Below, in pieces: positions 1-7,902 of a stretch of 64,000 bases of DNA. Position numbers and translations under genes: made by a program. Position 1 is the first letter of the stretch; the number at the start of each line of letters is the position of its first letter. Under the pieces are notes generated by a model that searched no databases, had not been told where the DNA came from, and saw nothing but the letters and a program-made list of their open reading frames with translations. The stretch is from Pseudomonas viridiflava (GTDB lineage Bacteria; Pseudomonadota; Gammaproteobacteria; Pseudomonadales; Pseudomonadaceae): contig NZ_UWFN01000263.1 of NCBI RefSeq assembly GCF_900602065.1, forward strand, positions 35,756 through 99,755, in the 5' to 3' direction.

Positions 1-266
1 TCGTCAAGCTAGGCCCGGAGGTGTGCGACCTGTCTGACGGCATGCGCAAGGTCCTTGAGAGCGGTACGGCAAAGATCATTCAGCGCATCACCACGTGCGT
101 TGATCTGGGTATCGCCGATGACAGCCTGCATCCTGGAGAAGACAGCCGCGCGTTTGCCGAGGGCCTTTACCAGCTCTGGCTCGGGGCCTCGCTGTTAGTG
201 AAAGTAAACAAGTCTACAGACTCCTTCGACACCGCTCTGAACATGAGCAAGCGCCTACTGAGGTAG
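1..266 (+). CDS. TetR-family transcriptional regulator, C-terminal part (5' end outside window)
   Basis: The frame is open from base 3 and ends at TAG 264-266, so only about 87 codons of the C-terminal half are visible; the helix-turn-helix lies upstream of the window. The helical stretch around FAEGLYQLWLGASLLVKV is typical of the ligand-binding domain of TetR regulators. The gene ends 74 bp before an Old Yellow Enzyme reductase on the same strand, with a palindromic operator-like site between them. This is the layout of nemR-nemA, where a TetR repressor senses electrophiles and controls the flavin reductase. Assignment to TetR is by fold pattern and context; the inducer is inferred. Confidence 0.7.
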   Translation, partial: VKLGPEVCDLSDGMRKVLESGTAKIIQRITTCVDLGIADDSLHPGEDSRAFAEGLYQLWLGASLLVKVNKSTDSFDTALNMSKRLLR

Positions 267-285
267 TGCGCTTTTTTTTAGCGCA
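267..285 (+). terminator. Weak hairpin after the TetR gene
   Basis: TGCGCT (267-272) and AGCGCA (280-285) form an inverted repeat with a loop of T residues just after the stop codon. The stem is short and no T-run follows it, so it may be only a partial attenuator. Confidence 0.25.
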
Positions 286-291
286 TTTTAG

Positions 292-309
292 TAGACGACC
301 GGTCAGTTA
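292..309. promoter_or_regulatory. Candidate TetR-type operator upstream of the OYE gene
   Basis: The core GACCGGTC (297-304) is a perfect 8-bp palindrome, and matching TA dinucleotides lie at both outer edges of an 18-bp window. It sits 30 bp before the OYE start codon and after the TetR gene. NemR-type repressors use palindromes with a similar GACC...GGTC core. Function is inferred from position and symmetry. Confidence 0.5.
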
Positions 310-339
310 TAACCATCAACTTTGCAGGTAAACCAATCA

Positions 340-1443
340 ATGAACGACATCAGCACGACCACCGATCTTTTCTCGCCGGTTCGTATGGGCTCCATCGAGC
401 TGGCCAACCGCATTGTCATGGCCCCCGTCACGCGCAGTCGCTATGACGAGGACGGCGTTCCTGGTGATCTACACGCCACTTATTACGCACAACGCGCCAG
501 CGCCGGGCTTATCGTCGCCGAGGCGACCAATATTTCCGCTCAGGGCAGAGGCTATGCCGCAACACCTGGGATCTGGAACGACGAACAAGTCGCCGGTTGG
601 CGCAAAGTGACGGACGCGGTGCATGCAGCAGGCGGCAAGATCGTCAGCCAGTTGTGGCATGTCGGTCGCTTCTCCAGCGTCGACCTGCAACCTGACGGTC
701 AGGCACCGGTCGCGCCCTCCGCCATCAAAGCCGACGGCAACACGTATACGGCCAATGGTTTTGTCCCGGTGTCGATGCCCCGCGCACTGGAAACCGATGA
801 GATCCCCGGCATTATCGATCAGTACAAACTGGCTGCCGAAAACGCCAAACGTGCCGGCTTCGATGGCGTTGAAGTCCACTCGGCCAACAGCTACCTGCTG
901 GACCAGTTTCTGCGCGACTCCACTAATCAACGCACGGATCAATACGGCGGCTCGATTGAAAACCGCGCCCGCCTGACGCTGGAAGTGACCCAGGCCATCG
1001 TCGATATCTGGGGCAATGATCGCGTCGGTATTCGCCTCTCGCCGGTCACGCCGGACGCGGGCAACACCCCGCCGGACAGCAATGTCATGGGCCTGCATGG
1101 TTACCTGATCCAGCAACTCAACACGCTCAATCTGGCGTATTTGCACTTCGTCGAAGGCGCCACGGCCACGTCACGTGAAGTTCCTGAAGGCGTCGATATG
1201 GACGCACTGAGCGCGCAGTTCAATGGCACCTTCATCGGCAACAACAACTATGACCTGGACATGGCAATCGAGCGCCGGACGCAAGGCAAGATCGACGCAG
1301 TGGCGTTCGGACGCCTGTTTATCTCAAACCCGGATCTGGTCAAGCGCCTGCGCTACGGCGCCGAACTGACCATCGCGCCCCGCGAGTCGTACTACGGCGG
1401 TGGCGCCAAGGGCTACACCGACTGGCCTCTCGGTCACTACTGA
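340..1443 (+). CDS. Old Yellow Enzyme family FMN-dependent alkene / N-ethylmaleimide reductase
   Basis: A 367-residue TIM-barrel flavoprotein of normal OYE length. Seen in order: a MAPVTRSR segment near the N terminus (FMN contact), SQLWHVGR in the first third, the VEVHSANSYLLDQFL segment carrying the His/Asn pair that binds the substrate carbonyl, the YGGSIENRARL motif, and AVAFGRLFISNPDL near the end for the FMN phosphate. Such enzymes reduce activated C=C bonds of enones, maleimides and nitro compounds with NAD(P)H in the cytoplasm. ATG 340 was chosen over an in-frame TTG 18 bp upstream because GCAGGT stands at proper distance. It is likely repressed by the TetR protein upstream. Exact substrate unknown (NemA/XenA/XenB types not separated). 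Confidence 0.9.
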   Translation: MNDISTTTDLFSPVRMGSIELANRIVMAPVTRSRYDEDGVPGDLHATYYAQRASAGLIVAEATNISAQGRGYAATPGIWNDEQVAGWRKVTDAVHAAGGKIVSQLWHVGRFSSVDLQPDGQAPVAPSAIKADGNTYTANGFVPVSMPRALETDEIPGIIDQYKLAAENAKRAGFDGVEVHSANSYLLDQFLRDSTNQRTDQYGGSIENRARLTLEVTQAIVDIWGNDRVGIRLSPVTPDAGNTPPDSNVMGLHGYLIQQLNTLNLAYLHFVEGATATSREVPEGVDMDALSAQFNGTFIGNNNYDLDMAIERRTQGKIDAVAFGRLFISNPDLVKRLRYGAELTIAPRESYYGGGAKGYTDWPLGHY

Positions 1444-1524
1444 TTACCCGAGCAACAAAACGTCACCGTCAACGACCTCGTTTCATCGGGTGATCAATTC
1501 AACCAACAAAAGGAAGACCTGTTC

Positions 1525-1911
1525 ATGAGCAAAAACATCAAAGCAGTACCGACCAGCGACTACAACGCCGTGATTGAAACAGCGGGCAAATATGTCGAAG
1601 GCCTGCGCACTGGCAGCGTCGCCACCATCGAAGAAGCCTTCCACAAGGACGCGGTCATGTATGGCTTCACCAATGGCCAACTATTGGGCGGGCCGATCAG
1701 CAATCTTTACACCTTTGTTGAAAGCAACGGCAATGCCCCGGACATCACCACGCGTCTGGATGTCCTCGCCATTACTCCCACCACCGCGGTAGTGCGCGTC
1801 GACATGGAAAAAGATGCCATCGGTGCCGATTACAACGACTACCTGACGCTGCTCAAAATCGACGGCAACTGGAAGGTGATCGCCAAGGTCTACCACCAGT
1901 TCGAAGGTTAA
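1525..1911 (+). CDS. NTF2-like / lumazine-binding-type protein
   Basis: A 128-residue protein with the cone-shaped NTF2/SnoaL pattern: an N-terminal helix pair (YVEGLRTGSVATIEEAFHKDAVMYG), then beta strands ending in DYLTLLKIDGNWKVIAKVYH, the usual closing strands of the putative lumazine-binding subgroup. Members act as small enzymes or ligand carriers; no catalytic residues can be assigned with confidence. The start is supported by AGGAAG about 9 bp upstream. It lies 81 bp after the OYE reductase and is probably cotranscribed, which suggests a role in handling reactive carbonyl compounds. That role is inference. Confidence 0.75.
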   Translation: MSKNIKAVPTSDYNAVIETAGKYVEGLRTGSVATIEEAFHKDAVMYGFTNGQLLGGPISNLYTFVESNGNAPDITTRLDVLAITPTTAVVRVDMEKDAIGADYNDYLTLLKIDGNWKVIAKVYHQFEG

Positions 1912-1971
1912 AAACATACTGCGATGTGCCGGTACACCACACACCGGCACGTCCGCCATCAGGAGCATCGC

Positions 1972-2619
1972 ATGTCTAACGTGTTCGTCATCGGCGCTGC
2001 CGGTAAGGTCGCACGCCACCTGATCCCCAGGCTCAGTGCTGCCGGTCATGAAGTAGTAGCGCTTCATCGCAAACCAGAGCAGGCAGAGCCACTCAAAGCG
2101 CAGGGCGCTACGCCTCTGCTGGGTAACCTCATCGAGCTGGACTCTACGCAACTAAGCGATGCAATGGCAGGCAGCGACACCGTGGTGTTCACCGCCGGAG
2201 CTGGCGGCGCAGGCATGGAACTGACCAATGCCATTGATGGCAAAGCACTGGAAACAGCGGTCAATGCAGCACAAACAGCAGGCGTACGCCGCTTCTTGCT
2301 GGTATCGGCTTTCCCGGAAGCGCTACGAGGTGGAGAAACCTCTGAAGGATTCGAGAACTACATGAAGGTCAAGAAGCAGGCCGATGTCGTCCTGGCATCT
2401 TCTGAACTGGATTGGGTCATCCTCAGGCCTGGCACCCTCGTCGACCGCCCCGGTACCGGTAACGTTCGGGCAGGCCTCGCCATTCCGTATGGCGAGATTT
2501 CCCGCGACGACGTTGCCGCCTTTCTGGCTGAGCTGATCGAAAACCCTCAGGCATCACGAGTCATCATCGAGCTCACTCAAGGGACGACCCCTGTCGATGT
2601 AGCTGCGAGAAGTTTCTGA
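1972..2619 (+). CDS. NAD(P)-binding, atypical short-chain dehydrogenase (NmrA/YtfG-like)
   Basis: A 215-residue Rossmann protein. VFVIGAAGKVARHLI at the N terminus is the dinucleotide-binding GxxGxxA/G loop; SDTVVFTAGAGG and RRFLLVSAF follow as strands 4 and 5. The classical YxxxK pair is replaced by YMKVKKQAD, as in atypical extended SDRs of the NAD(P)H-binding group. ATG 1972 is preferred to an upstream in-frame ATG because AGGAG lies 6 bp before it. It is the third gene after the TetR remnant and probably belongs to the same stress-responsive operon. Substrate unknown. Confidence 0.8.
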   Translation: MSNVFVIGAAGKVARHLIPRLSAAGHEVVALHRKPEQAEPLKAQGATPLLGNLIELDSTQLSDAMAGSDTVVFTAGAGGAGMELTNAIDGKALETAVNAAQTAGVRRFLLVSAFPEALRGGETSEGFENYMKVKKQADVVLASSELDWVILRPGTLVDRPGTGNVRAGLAIPYGEISRDDVAAFLAELIENPQASRVIIELTQGTTPVDVAARSF

Positions 2620-2679
2620 ACCAACGTGAATGTGGTCGTCGGTACACATTCCTGACGATACACATGTGGCGGATGTACC

Positions 2680-2712
2680 GGCCTCTTCCCGAATAAATTC
2701 GGTCCTACAGGC
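2680..2712. repeat. Single REP-like half palindrome
   Basis: The stretch CCCGAATAAATTCGGTCCTACAGG resembles one arm of the intact REP doublets seen elsewhere in the window (for example 43466-43554). It lies between convergent genes. No partner arm is visible, so it is a single or decayed copy. Confidence 0.45.
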
Positions 2713-2795
2713 GGGGCGTCATACTTGTGCGCGCAGGCCTGACGTCTCGCGACCTGGTTCACTCTGATTGGTAGCACGTACCTTGGCCACTGCTG

Positions 2796-3725
2796 TCATT
2801 GACCAATCAGCTCATGAGCAGTAGCCGCCAATTGCTCACCCACCCGTGCCTTCAGCGTATCGATAAAGCGGCTGATCTTCGCATCGACGAACTGGCGAGA
2901 GGTATAGACCGCGTAAACGTTGCGCTCGTGGGTATGGAAGTCCGGCAAGACCCGCACCAGTTTCCCTGAGCGCAAATCGTCGATGGCTGAAAAACCGGCC
3001 AGCAAGCCGATGCCTGCTCCGTCGCGCACCGCAACAGCCATGGCCTCCATATCGTTCACGCTGAAGCCAGGCCCCGTGGGCACGAAGGTGGCGCTGCCGG
3101 TTTTGCTCTTCAGTTGCCACTCATCTCGTGCGTAGTCGACGGTGCCCAGCAACAGGCATTGGTGATCGCTCAGATCCTGCGGGTCCTGTGGTGCTGCGTG
3201 CCGTGACAGATAGTCAGGCGACGCCACCAGCACGCAGTGACTGACTCCGATTTTCTGGCTGACATAGGCCGAATCCGGCAGCGTTCGGGCAATCAGAATG
3301 GAGACATCCAGTTGGTCTTCAAGCAGGTTCGGCATGCGTTGCGAGAGCAGCAAATCCACGGTGACCTCCGGGAATTTCCTGCGGTACTCCAGCGCCGCAC
3401 ACGTGACGAGGTGGCGCGCAAGACCCGGCACGCAATGCACGCGTAGCGTGCCCCTGGGTTCCAGCAGTGCATTGCTCGCCTCGGCCTCCGCGTTCTCTAG
3501 GTCAGCGAGGATTGTCTTGCATCGCTCGTAAAACCGCCGCCCCGCATCGGTCACCGAAAGACGTCGGGTGGAGCGTTGCAGCAGACGAGCATCAAGCATC
3601 GTTTCCAGGGCAGAAACCGCTCGGGACACATTGCCGACCGTCGATTCGAGATGGTTGGCCACAGCGGTGAAACTGCCCATCTCTACGACCTTTACGTACA
3701 CAGACATATTAGAAAACTTGTCCAT
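2796..3725 (-). CDS. LysR-family transcriptional regulator
   Basis: A 309-residue regulator of standard LysR length. The N-terminal winged helix-turn-helix covers about residues 1-60 (FTAVANHLESTVGNVSRAVSALE, then LLQRSTRRLSVTDAG), followed by the periplasmic-binding-protein-like effector domain. It is divergent from the aldehyde dehydrogenase operon starting at 3987, so that operon is its likely target. An inverted repeat AGCGGC-N6-GCCGCT (3761-3778) lies just upstream of its start and could serve as operator. The effector is not predictable. Confidence 0.88.
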   Translation of the reverse strand: MDKFSNMSVYVKVVEMGSFTAVANHLESTVGNVSRAVSALETMLDARLLQRSTRRLSVTDAGRRFYERCKTILADLENAEAEASNALLEPRGTLRVHCVPGLARHLVTCAALEYRRKFPEVTVDLLLSQRMPNLLEDQLDVSILIARTLPDSAYVSQKIGVSHCVLVASPDYLSRHAAPQDPQDLSDHQCLLLGTVDYARDEWQLKSKTGSATFVPTGPGFSVNDMEAMAVAVRDGAGIGLLAGFSAIDDLRSGKLVRVLPDFHTHERNVYAVYTSRQFVDAKISRFIDTLKARVGEQLAATAHELIGQ

Positions 3726-3760
3726 CTGTTGCGTCCTTAAAGCCTGTTGCGCAGCGGTGA

Positions 3761-3778
3761 AGCGGCATCATCGCCGCT
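3761..3778. promoter_or_regulatory. Inverted repeat in LysR / aldehyde dehydrogenase intergenic region
   Basis: AGCGGC and GCCGCT arms with a 6-bp spacer lie 35 bp upstream of the LysR start, in the divergent promoter region. This is an operator candidate on symmetry and position only. Confidence 0.3.
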
Positions 3779-3986
3779 CATTATTGGCAGTGCAACCCGC
3801 TCTGCCCGGACTGATATTTCCTTTTGACACAACAATGATTCCCTTCTTGCCGGCTAAATCAAATGCGTTGCCCTCCATAGACTTGGTTGCACAGGCCGCC
3901 TGTACCGGCACTGCGGCAAGCCATTGCAGCGTCGAGACACGCCACTGGCTTGAACCCGAATCCTGACAACCATGAAGGGCAACGCC

Positions 3987-5423
3987 ATGAACACTTCTTA
4001 CGACCCGCTTTATCTTTTCATCGGTGGCGAGTGGATCGACGCTCAAGGGCGCGATACCGCCGCTGTCGTCAATCCGGCAATCGGGCACGAAATCGGGCGC
4101 GTACCGCTGGCCACGCAAGCTGACCTTCAGCACGCACTGGAAGTCGCCCGAATCAGCTTCGATACTTGGCGCAACACAGTGCCGGACCAGCGTGCGAAGG
4201 TTCTCAAACGCGCTGCCGATCTGATCCTCGAACGTGCACCGCATATCGCTGCCCAGATGACGCTGGAAGAAGGCAAGCCGCTGACCGAAAGCCTGGATGA
4301 AGTAAAGCGCGCAGCGGAGTACTTCGAATGGTTCGCTGAAAGCGCACGCCGTATTGATGGTCGTGTTGTACCTGCCAACCGTCCGGGTGTTCTGCAACTG
4401 GTCAAGCGTCAGGCGATTGGTCCGGTGGCCGCCTTTACCCCGTGGAATTTCCCGGCCATCACCCCTGCCCGCAAGCTCTCGGCAGCGCTGGCAGCCGGTT
4501 GCAGCGTGATCCTCAAGCCTGGCGAAGAAAGCCCGTCCACAGCCCTGGCCCTGGCCCGTGCGCTGGACGATGCAGGTTTGCCCAAAGGCGTGCTGCAAAT
4601 CGTTTTCGGCATCCCTGATCAAGTCTCCAGCCAACTGATTGCCTCACCGATCATTCGTAAAGTGACCTTCACCGGATCGGTGCCGATTGGCCGCCTGTTA
4701 TCTGCTCGCGCCGCAGAAGGCGTCAAGCCCATCACCCTGGAGCTGGGTGGTCACGGGCCGGTATTGGTGTTTGCAGACGCGGAGGTTGAAAAAGCGGCGG
4801 TAGAAGGCGTTGCAAACCGGTTTCGCGGCACCGGACAGGTGTGCATTTCGTCCACGCGTTTTCTGATTCAGAAAGAGGTTTACCAAACGTTCGTTGATCA
4901 CTTTGTAACGGCCACCCGCGCCTTGAAAATCGGCAATGGTTTGCAGCCAGATACCCAAGTCGGCCCACTCGCCAACCCACGGCAACTGGCCAAGATGGAA
5001 GAACTGGTGGCCGACGCCGTTGCTCAGGGTGCGCGGCTGCTGGCAGGCGGCAAGCGTCTGCCGGGTGACGGTTATTTCTTCGAGCCAACTGTTCTGGCCG
5101 ATGTGCCCATGAGCGCCCGGGTCATGCACGAAGAACCCTTCGGACCCATCGCGATATTAATGCCATTCGATGAACTGGAGGACGGTCTGGCAGAAGCAAA
5201 CCGCCTGCCTTACGGCCTGTCTGCCTACGCGTTCACTTCAAGTGCACGCACCGCAATCGACGTCGCTGACGGTCTTGAGGCCGGCATGATCGGCATCAAT
5301 CAGTACCGGATTGTGGCCACTGAACTGCCCTTCGGTGGCATGAAAGAAAGCGGTCACGGCTCCGAAGGCGGCATTGAGGGCATCGAGCACTACCTGACTC
5401 ACAAATTCATCAGCCAGATCTGA
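3987..5423 (+). CDS. NAD(P)-dependent aldehyde dehydrogenase (succinate-semialdehyde dehydrogenase-like)
   Basis: A 478-residue ALDH superfamily enzyme of normal length. FTPWNFPAITPARKL holds the catalytic Asn, FTGSVPIGR the cofactor loop, ELGGHGPV the general-base Glu (about residue 252) and GQVCISSTR the nucleophile Cys (about 286). The C-terminal EEPFGPIA and PFGGMKESGHG motifs are also present. It oxidises an aldehyde to the acid. Resemblance is to the GabD/SSADH branch, but substrate is open. ATG 3987 is used because AAGGGC precedes it; another in-frame ATG lies at 3972. It heads a three-gene operon with 11-bp and overlapping junctions, probably under the divergent LysR protein. Confidence 0.88.
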   Translation: MNTSYDPLYLFIGGEWIDAQGRDTAAVVNPAIGHEIGRVPLATQADLQHALEVARISFDTWRNTVPDQRAKVLKRAADLILERAPHIAAQMTLEEGKPLTESLDEVKRAAEYFEWFAESARRIDGRVVPANRPGVLQLVKRQAIGPVAAFTPWNFPAITPARKLSAALAAGCSVILKPGEESPSTALALARALDDAGLPKGVLQIVFGIPDQVSSQLIASPIIRKVTFTGSVPIGRLLSARAAEGVKPITLELGGHGPVLVFADAEVEKAAVEGVANRFRGTGQVCISSTRFLIQKEVYQTFVDHFVTATRALKIGNGLQPDTQVGPLANPRQLAKMEELVADAVAQGARLLAGGKRLPGDGYFFEPTVLADVPMSARVMHEEPFGPIAILMPFDELEDGLAEANRLPYGLSAYAFTSSARTAIDVADGLEAGMIGINQYRIVATELPFGGMKESGHGSEGGIEGIEHYLTHKFISQI

Positions 5424-5434
5424 GGACGTCTCCC

Positions 5435-5773
5435 ATGTCGAACATCAATTTCAGCAGCCCGCGCGAAGCCGCCCGAGCCTTCACCCCAAAACTGTCGCAG
5501 TTCGTTGACTCGACCTTGTACCCGCAGATCTGGAGTGATCCGGCACTGTCGCCACGCGACCGCAGCCTGGTCACGGTGGCTGCCCTGATTGCCGGTGGTC
5601 ACTCTGAAGAACTGCCTGCCCACCTCAAGCGTGCAGTCAGCAATGGAGTCAGCCACAGCGAAATCGCCGCGGCGATCACTCACCTGGCGTTCTATGCCGG
5701 TTTCCCTGCGGCCATTACCGCGTCCGCCATTGCCAATGCCACCTTTACTGAATCGGAGACAACCCAGCCATGA
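5435..5773 (+). CDS. Carboxymuconolactone decarboxylase-family protein
   Basis: A 112-residue all-helical protein. The core EELPAHLKRAVSNGVSHSEIAAAITHLAFYAGFPAA matches the CMD fold (HSEE...H...GVS..EI...). It lacks the CxxC pair of AhpD-type peroxidase partners, so a redox role is unlikely; it may be a small decarboxylase, lactonase or scaffold. It is placed 11 bp after the aldehyde dehydrogenase and its stop overlaps the next start by 4 bp (ATGA), so translation of the two is probably coupled. The function within the operon is unknown. Confidence 0.82.
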   Translation: MSNINFSSPREAARAFTPKLSQFVDSTLYPQIWSDPALSPRDRSLVTVAALIAGGHSEELPAHLKRAVSNGVSHSEIAAAITHLAFYAGFPAAITASAIANATFTESETTQP

Positions 5774-6771
5774 AAGCCATCATCATTGAAAACTTCGGCG
5801 ATGCCGATGTACTGAAACTTCAAGACGCGCCAAGTCCCGAAGTACGCCCGACCGACCTGTTGGTGCGCGTCTATGCCGCCGGTGTCAATCGGGCGGACCT
5901 GACCCATCGCACCGGTGGCTATGGTCGACCAGACTTCGGCGACTCGCCGATCATCGGGCTTGAGATAGCCGGTGAAGTCATTGAAACAGGCAGCGACGTG
6001 TCGGGTTTCAAAGTCGGGGATCGAGTAATGGGCGTGGTGGGTGGCGGTGCCTACGCCGAACAGGCGCGAATTGACTACCGCATGGCGATGCACATTCCCG
6101 CCCAACTGGACTATGTGCACGCTGCCGCCATTCCCGAAGTGTTTGTCACCGCCCATGAAGCGATGATGCATCTGGCTCGACTCAAGTCCGGCGACTCGGT
6201 GCTGATCCACGCGGCTGCGGGAGGCGTCGGTTCGGCTGCGGTACAACTGGCCTACGCCACAGGGGCCACCGTTTATGCGACAACCGAAGGCAGCAAACTG
6301 GCGCGTGTCGAACACTTGGGCGCCGATGTTGCCATCGATTACAAAACCACTGATTTCGCCGAAGTCATTGCCGACAAGACCGGTGGTCGCGGTGTGGATG
6401 TGGTCATCGACTTTGTCGGCGAGCCTTACTTCGCACGCAACATTGCCTCGCTCGCCAACGGCGGCAGGCTTATCCAGGTGGGCATTCTTGGCGGCGGCGG
6501 CCAGGTGTCGATAGCGCTGGAGCATATCCTTTACCGCCACCTGCAAATCATCGGCACGGTGATGAAATCCCGCACCCAGCCGGAGAAGCACGACATGATC
6601 AAACGCTTTCGCGAGCATTGGCTTGAGCGGTTTGAAGGCGCTGGCAGCCTGGAGCCGGTGGTGGACAGCACCTTCGCGCTGTCACGTGCGGCGGATGCAC
6701 ATCGCCGGATGGAGTCAGCCGAAAACGTGGGCAAGATCATCCTGACAATGCAGCCTGAAGACTTGCTCTAA
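5770..6771 (+). CDS. Zinc-independent quinone oxidoreductase / MDR-family alcohol dehydrogenase
   Basis: A 333-residue medium-chain reductase. The N-terminal GroES-like domain (about 1-120) lacks the structural zinc cysteines; AAAGGVGSAAVQLAY near the middle is the NADPH-binding AxxGxxG loop, followed by GATVYATTEGSKLARVEHLGAD typical of quinone oxidoreductases. It probably reduces a quinone or alpha,beta-unsaturated carbonyl with NADPH. The start overlaps the CMD gene by 4 bp, and a GC-rich hairpin (6788-6813) closes the operon. With the aldehyde dehydrogenase, the operon looks like an aldehyde/enone detoxification or catabolic unit. Confidence 0.87.
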   Translation: MKAIIIENFGDADVLKLQDAPSPEVRPTDLLVRVYAAGVNRADLTHRTGGYGRPDFGDSPIIGLEIAGEVIETGSDVSGFKVGDRVMGVVGGGAYAEQARIDYRMAMHIPAQLDYVHAAAIPEVFVTAHEAMMHLARLKSGDSVLIHAAAGGVGSAAVQLAYATGATVYATTEGSKLARVEHLGADVAIDYKTTDFAEVIADKTGGRGVDVVIDFVGEPYFARNIASLANGGRLIQVGILGGGGQVSIALEHILYRHLQIIGTVMKSRTQPEKHDMIKRFREHWLERFEGAGSLEPVVDSTFALSRAADAHRRMESAENVGKIILTMQPEDLL

Positions 6772-6787
6772 GTCAGGCCACTGATGC

Positions 6788-6813
6788 GGATGCCCGCAAA
6801 ATCCGGGGCATCC
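6788..6813 (+). terminator. Hairpin after the quinone oxidoreductase operon
   Basis: GGATGCCC (6788-6795) and GGGCATCC (6806-6813) form an 8-bp stem 16 bp after the stop codon. No clear T-run follows, so termination strength is uncertain. Confidence 0.4.
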
Positions 6814-6919
6814 GACTATGCCTGTCATCGACAAAGCAATCGACTCAAAGCGCTCGACCGGGATCTGGTTTAGAATTTCGCACCCGCATGACCCAGCATT
6901 GACTCGCCGAGCAGAAAAC

Positions 6920-7078
6920 ATGAACCGCCAGAAAAAACTACAGCAGCTATTCAAGGCCAAAGCCAAAAAAGCCAACGCCAAGCTGGCCCCGAAAAAGCCT
7001 AAATACATCAGCAAAGCTGACCGGTTGAAAATGGACGCCGAGACCGCACAGGACTCTACTGCGCCTTCCGAGAGCTGA
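6920..7078 (+). CDS. DUF2986-type small basic protein
   Basis: A 52-residue, lysine-rich protein beginning MNRQKKLQQLFKAKAKKANA and containing KPKYISKADRLKM, the conserved pattern of the DUF2986 family of gammaproteobacteria. The first half is strongly basic and helical. A longer in-frame start at 6818 exists, but the extra N terminus is not family-like. Function is unknown; basic small proteins of this kind may bind nucleic acid or ribosomes, which is speculation. It stands alone between the quinone oxidoreductase operon and a convergent GST gene. Confidence 0.72.
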   Translation: MNRQKKLQQLFKAKAKKANAKLAPKKPKYISKADRLKMDAETAQDSTAPSES

Positions 7079-7174
7079 TCCTGGCTCACTTCAATCGGCT
7101 CGGGTCGCTACGCGATCAAGCAACGTAGCGCCAGCGAGCTTCTACGCTAAGCAATCGCCGAATTTGTCCGGCGG

Positions 7175-7801
7175 TCACTTGGCAAATGCATACTCCCCAC
7201 CCTGCTCCAGCGCCTTGCGATACGCGGGTCGGTCCTGAAAGCGTTGCACCCACGCGGCAACATTCGGGTAAGGCTGCAACATGCCCTGAGCCTTGGCGAA
7301 CTCGCCGATGAAACTCATCTGGACATCCGCACCTGTTATCTCGTCGCCCACCAGAAACGGGGTTAGCCCCAAGGCCTCGTTCAGATAGCCCAGATAATTC
7401 GCCAGCTCGGACTCGATACGAGGATGCAACGGCGCACCCGCATCCCCCAGCCGCCCAACGTACAGGTTGAGCATCAGTGGCAGCATGGCCGAGCCTTCGG
7501 CAAAGTGCAGCCACTGCACATATTCATCGTAGGTGGCCGTGGCAGGGTCCGGTTGCAGGCGACCATCGCCATGGCGACGAATCAGGTAATCGACAATCGC
7601 GCCGGACTCGATGACCACGTGCGGGCCATCTTCAATGACCGGCGACTTGCCCAGCGCATTGATCGCCTTGAGCTCTGGGGGCGCCAGATTGGTTTTTGGG
7701 TCGCGCTGGTAGCGCTTGATCTCGTAGGGCAGCCCAAGCTCTTCAAGCAGCCAGAGAATGCGCTGGGAGCGCGAGTTGTTGAGGTGATGAACAATGATCA
7801 T
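7175..7801 (-). CDS. Glutathione S-transferase
   Basis: A 208-residue GST. The thioredoxin-like N-terminal domain (1-80) shows MIIVHHLNNSRSQRILWLLEELGLPYE with the Ser/Asn contact region for glutathione, and KSPVIEDGPHVVIESGAIVDYL with the cis-Pro and the ES pair that binds the gamma-glutamyl moiety. A helical C-terminal domain follows. It conjugates glutathione to electrophiles or has peroxidase activity in the cytoplasm. A GGAG Shine-Dalgarno precedes the start. It is monocistronic and separated by about 100 bp from the J-domain gene upstream. Confidence 0.9.
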   Translation of the reverse strand: MIIVHHLNNSRSQRILWLLEELGLPYEIKRYQRDPKTNLAPPELKAINALGKSPVIEDGPHVVIESGAIVDYLIRRHGDGRLQPDPATATYDEYVQWLHFAEGSAMLPLMLNLYVGRLGDAGAPLHPRIESELANYLGYLNEALGLTPFLVGDEITGADVQMSFIGEFAKAQGMLQPYPNVAAWVQRFQDRPAYRKALEQGGEYAFAK

Positions 7802-7902
7802 GAAAGCTCCGCCGGGCGAGAGTGAGGTCTATGAACAGACTACGCCCGGCGGAGATAGTTGTGGATTTGCACAGTAATACGCAGTGAAAACGGGCCTGCC
7901 TG

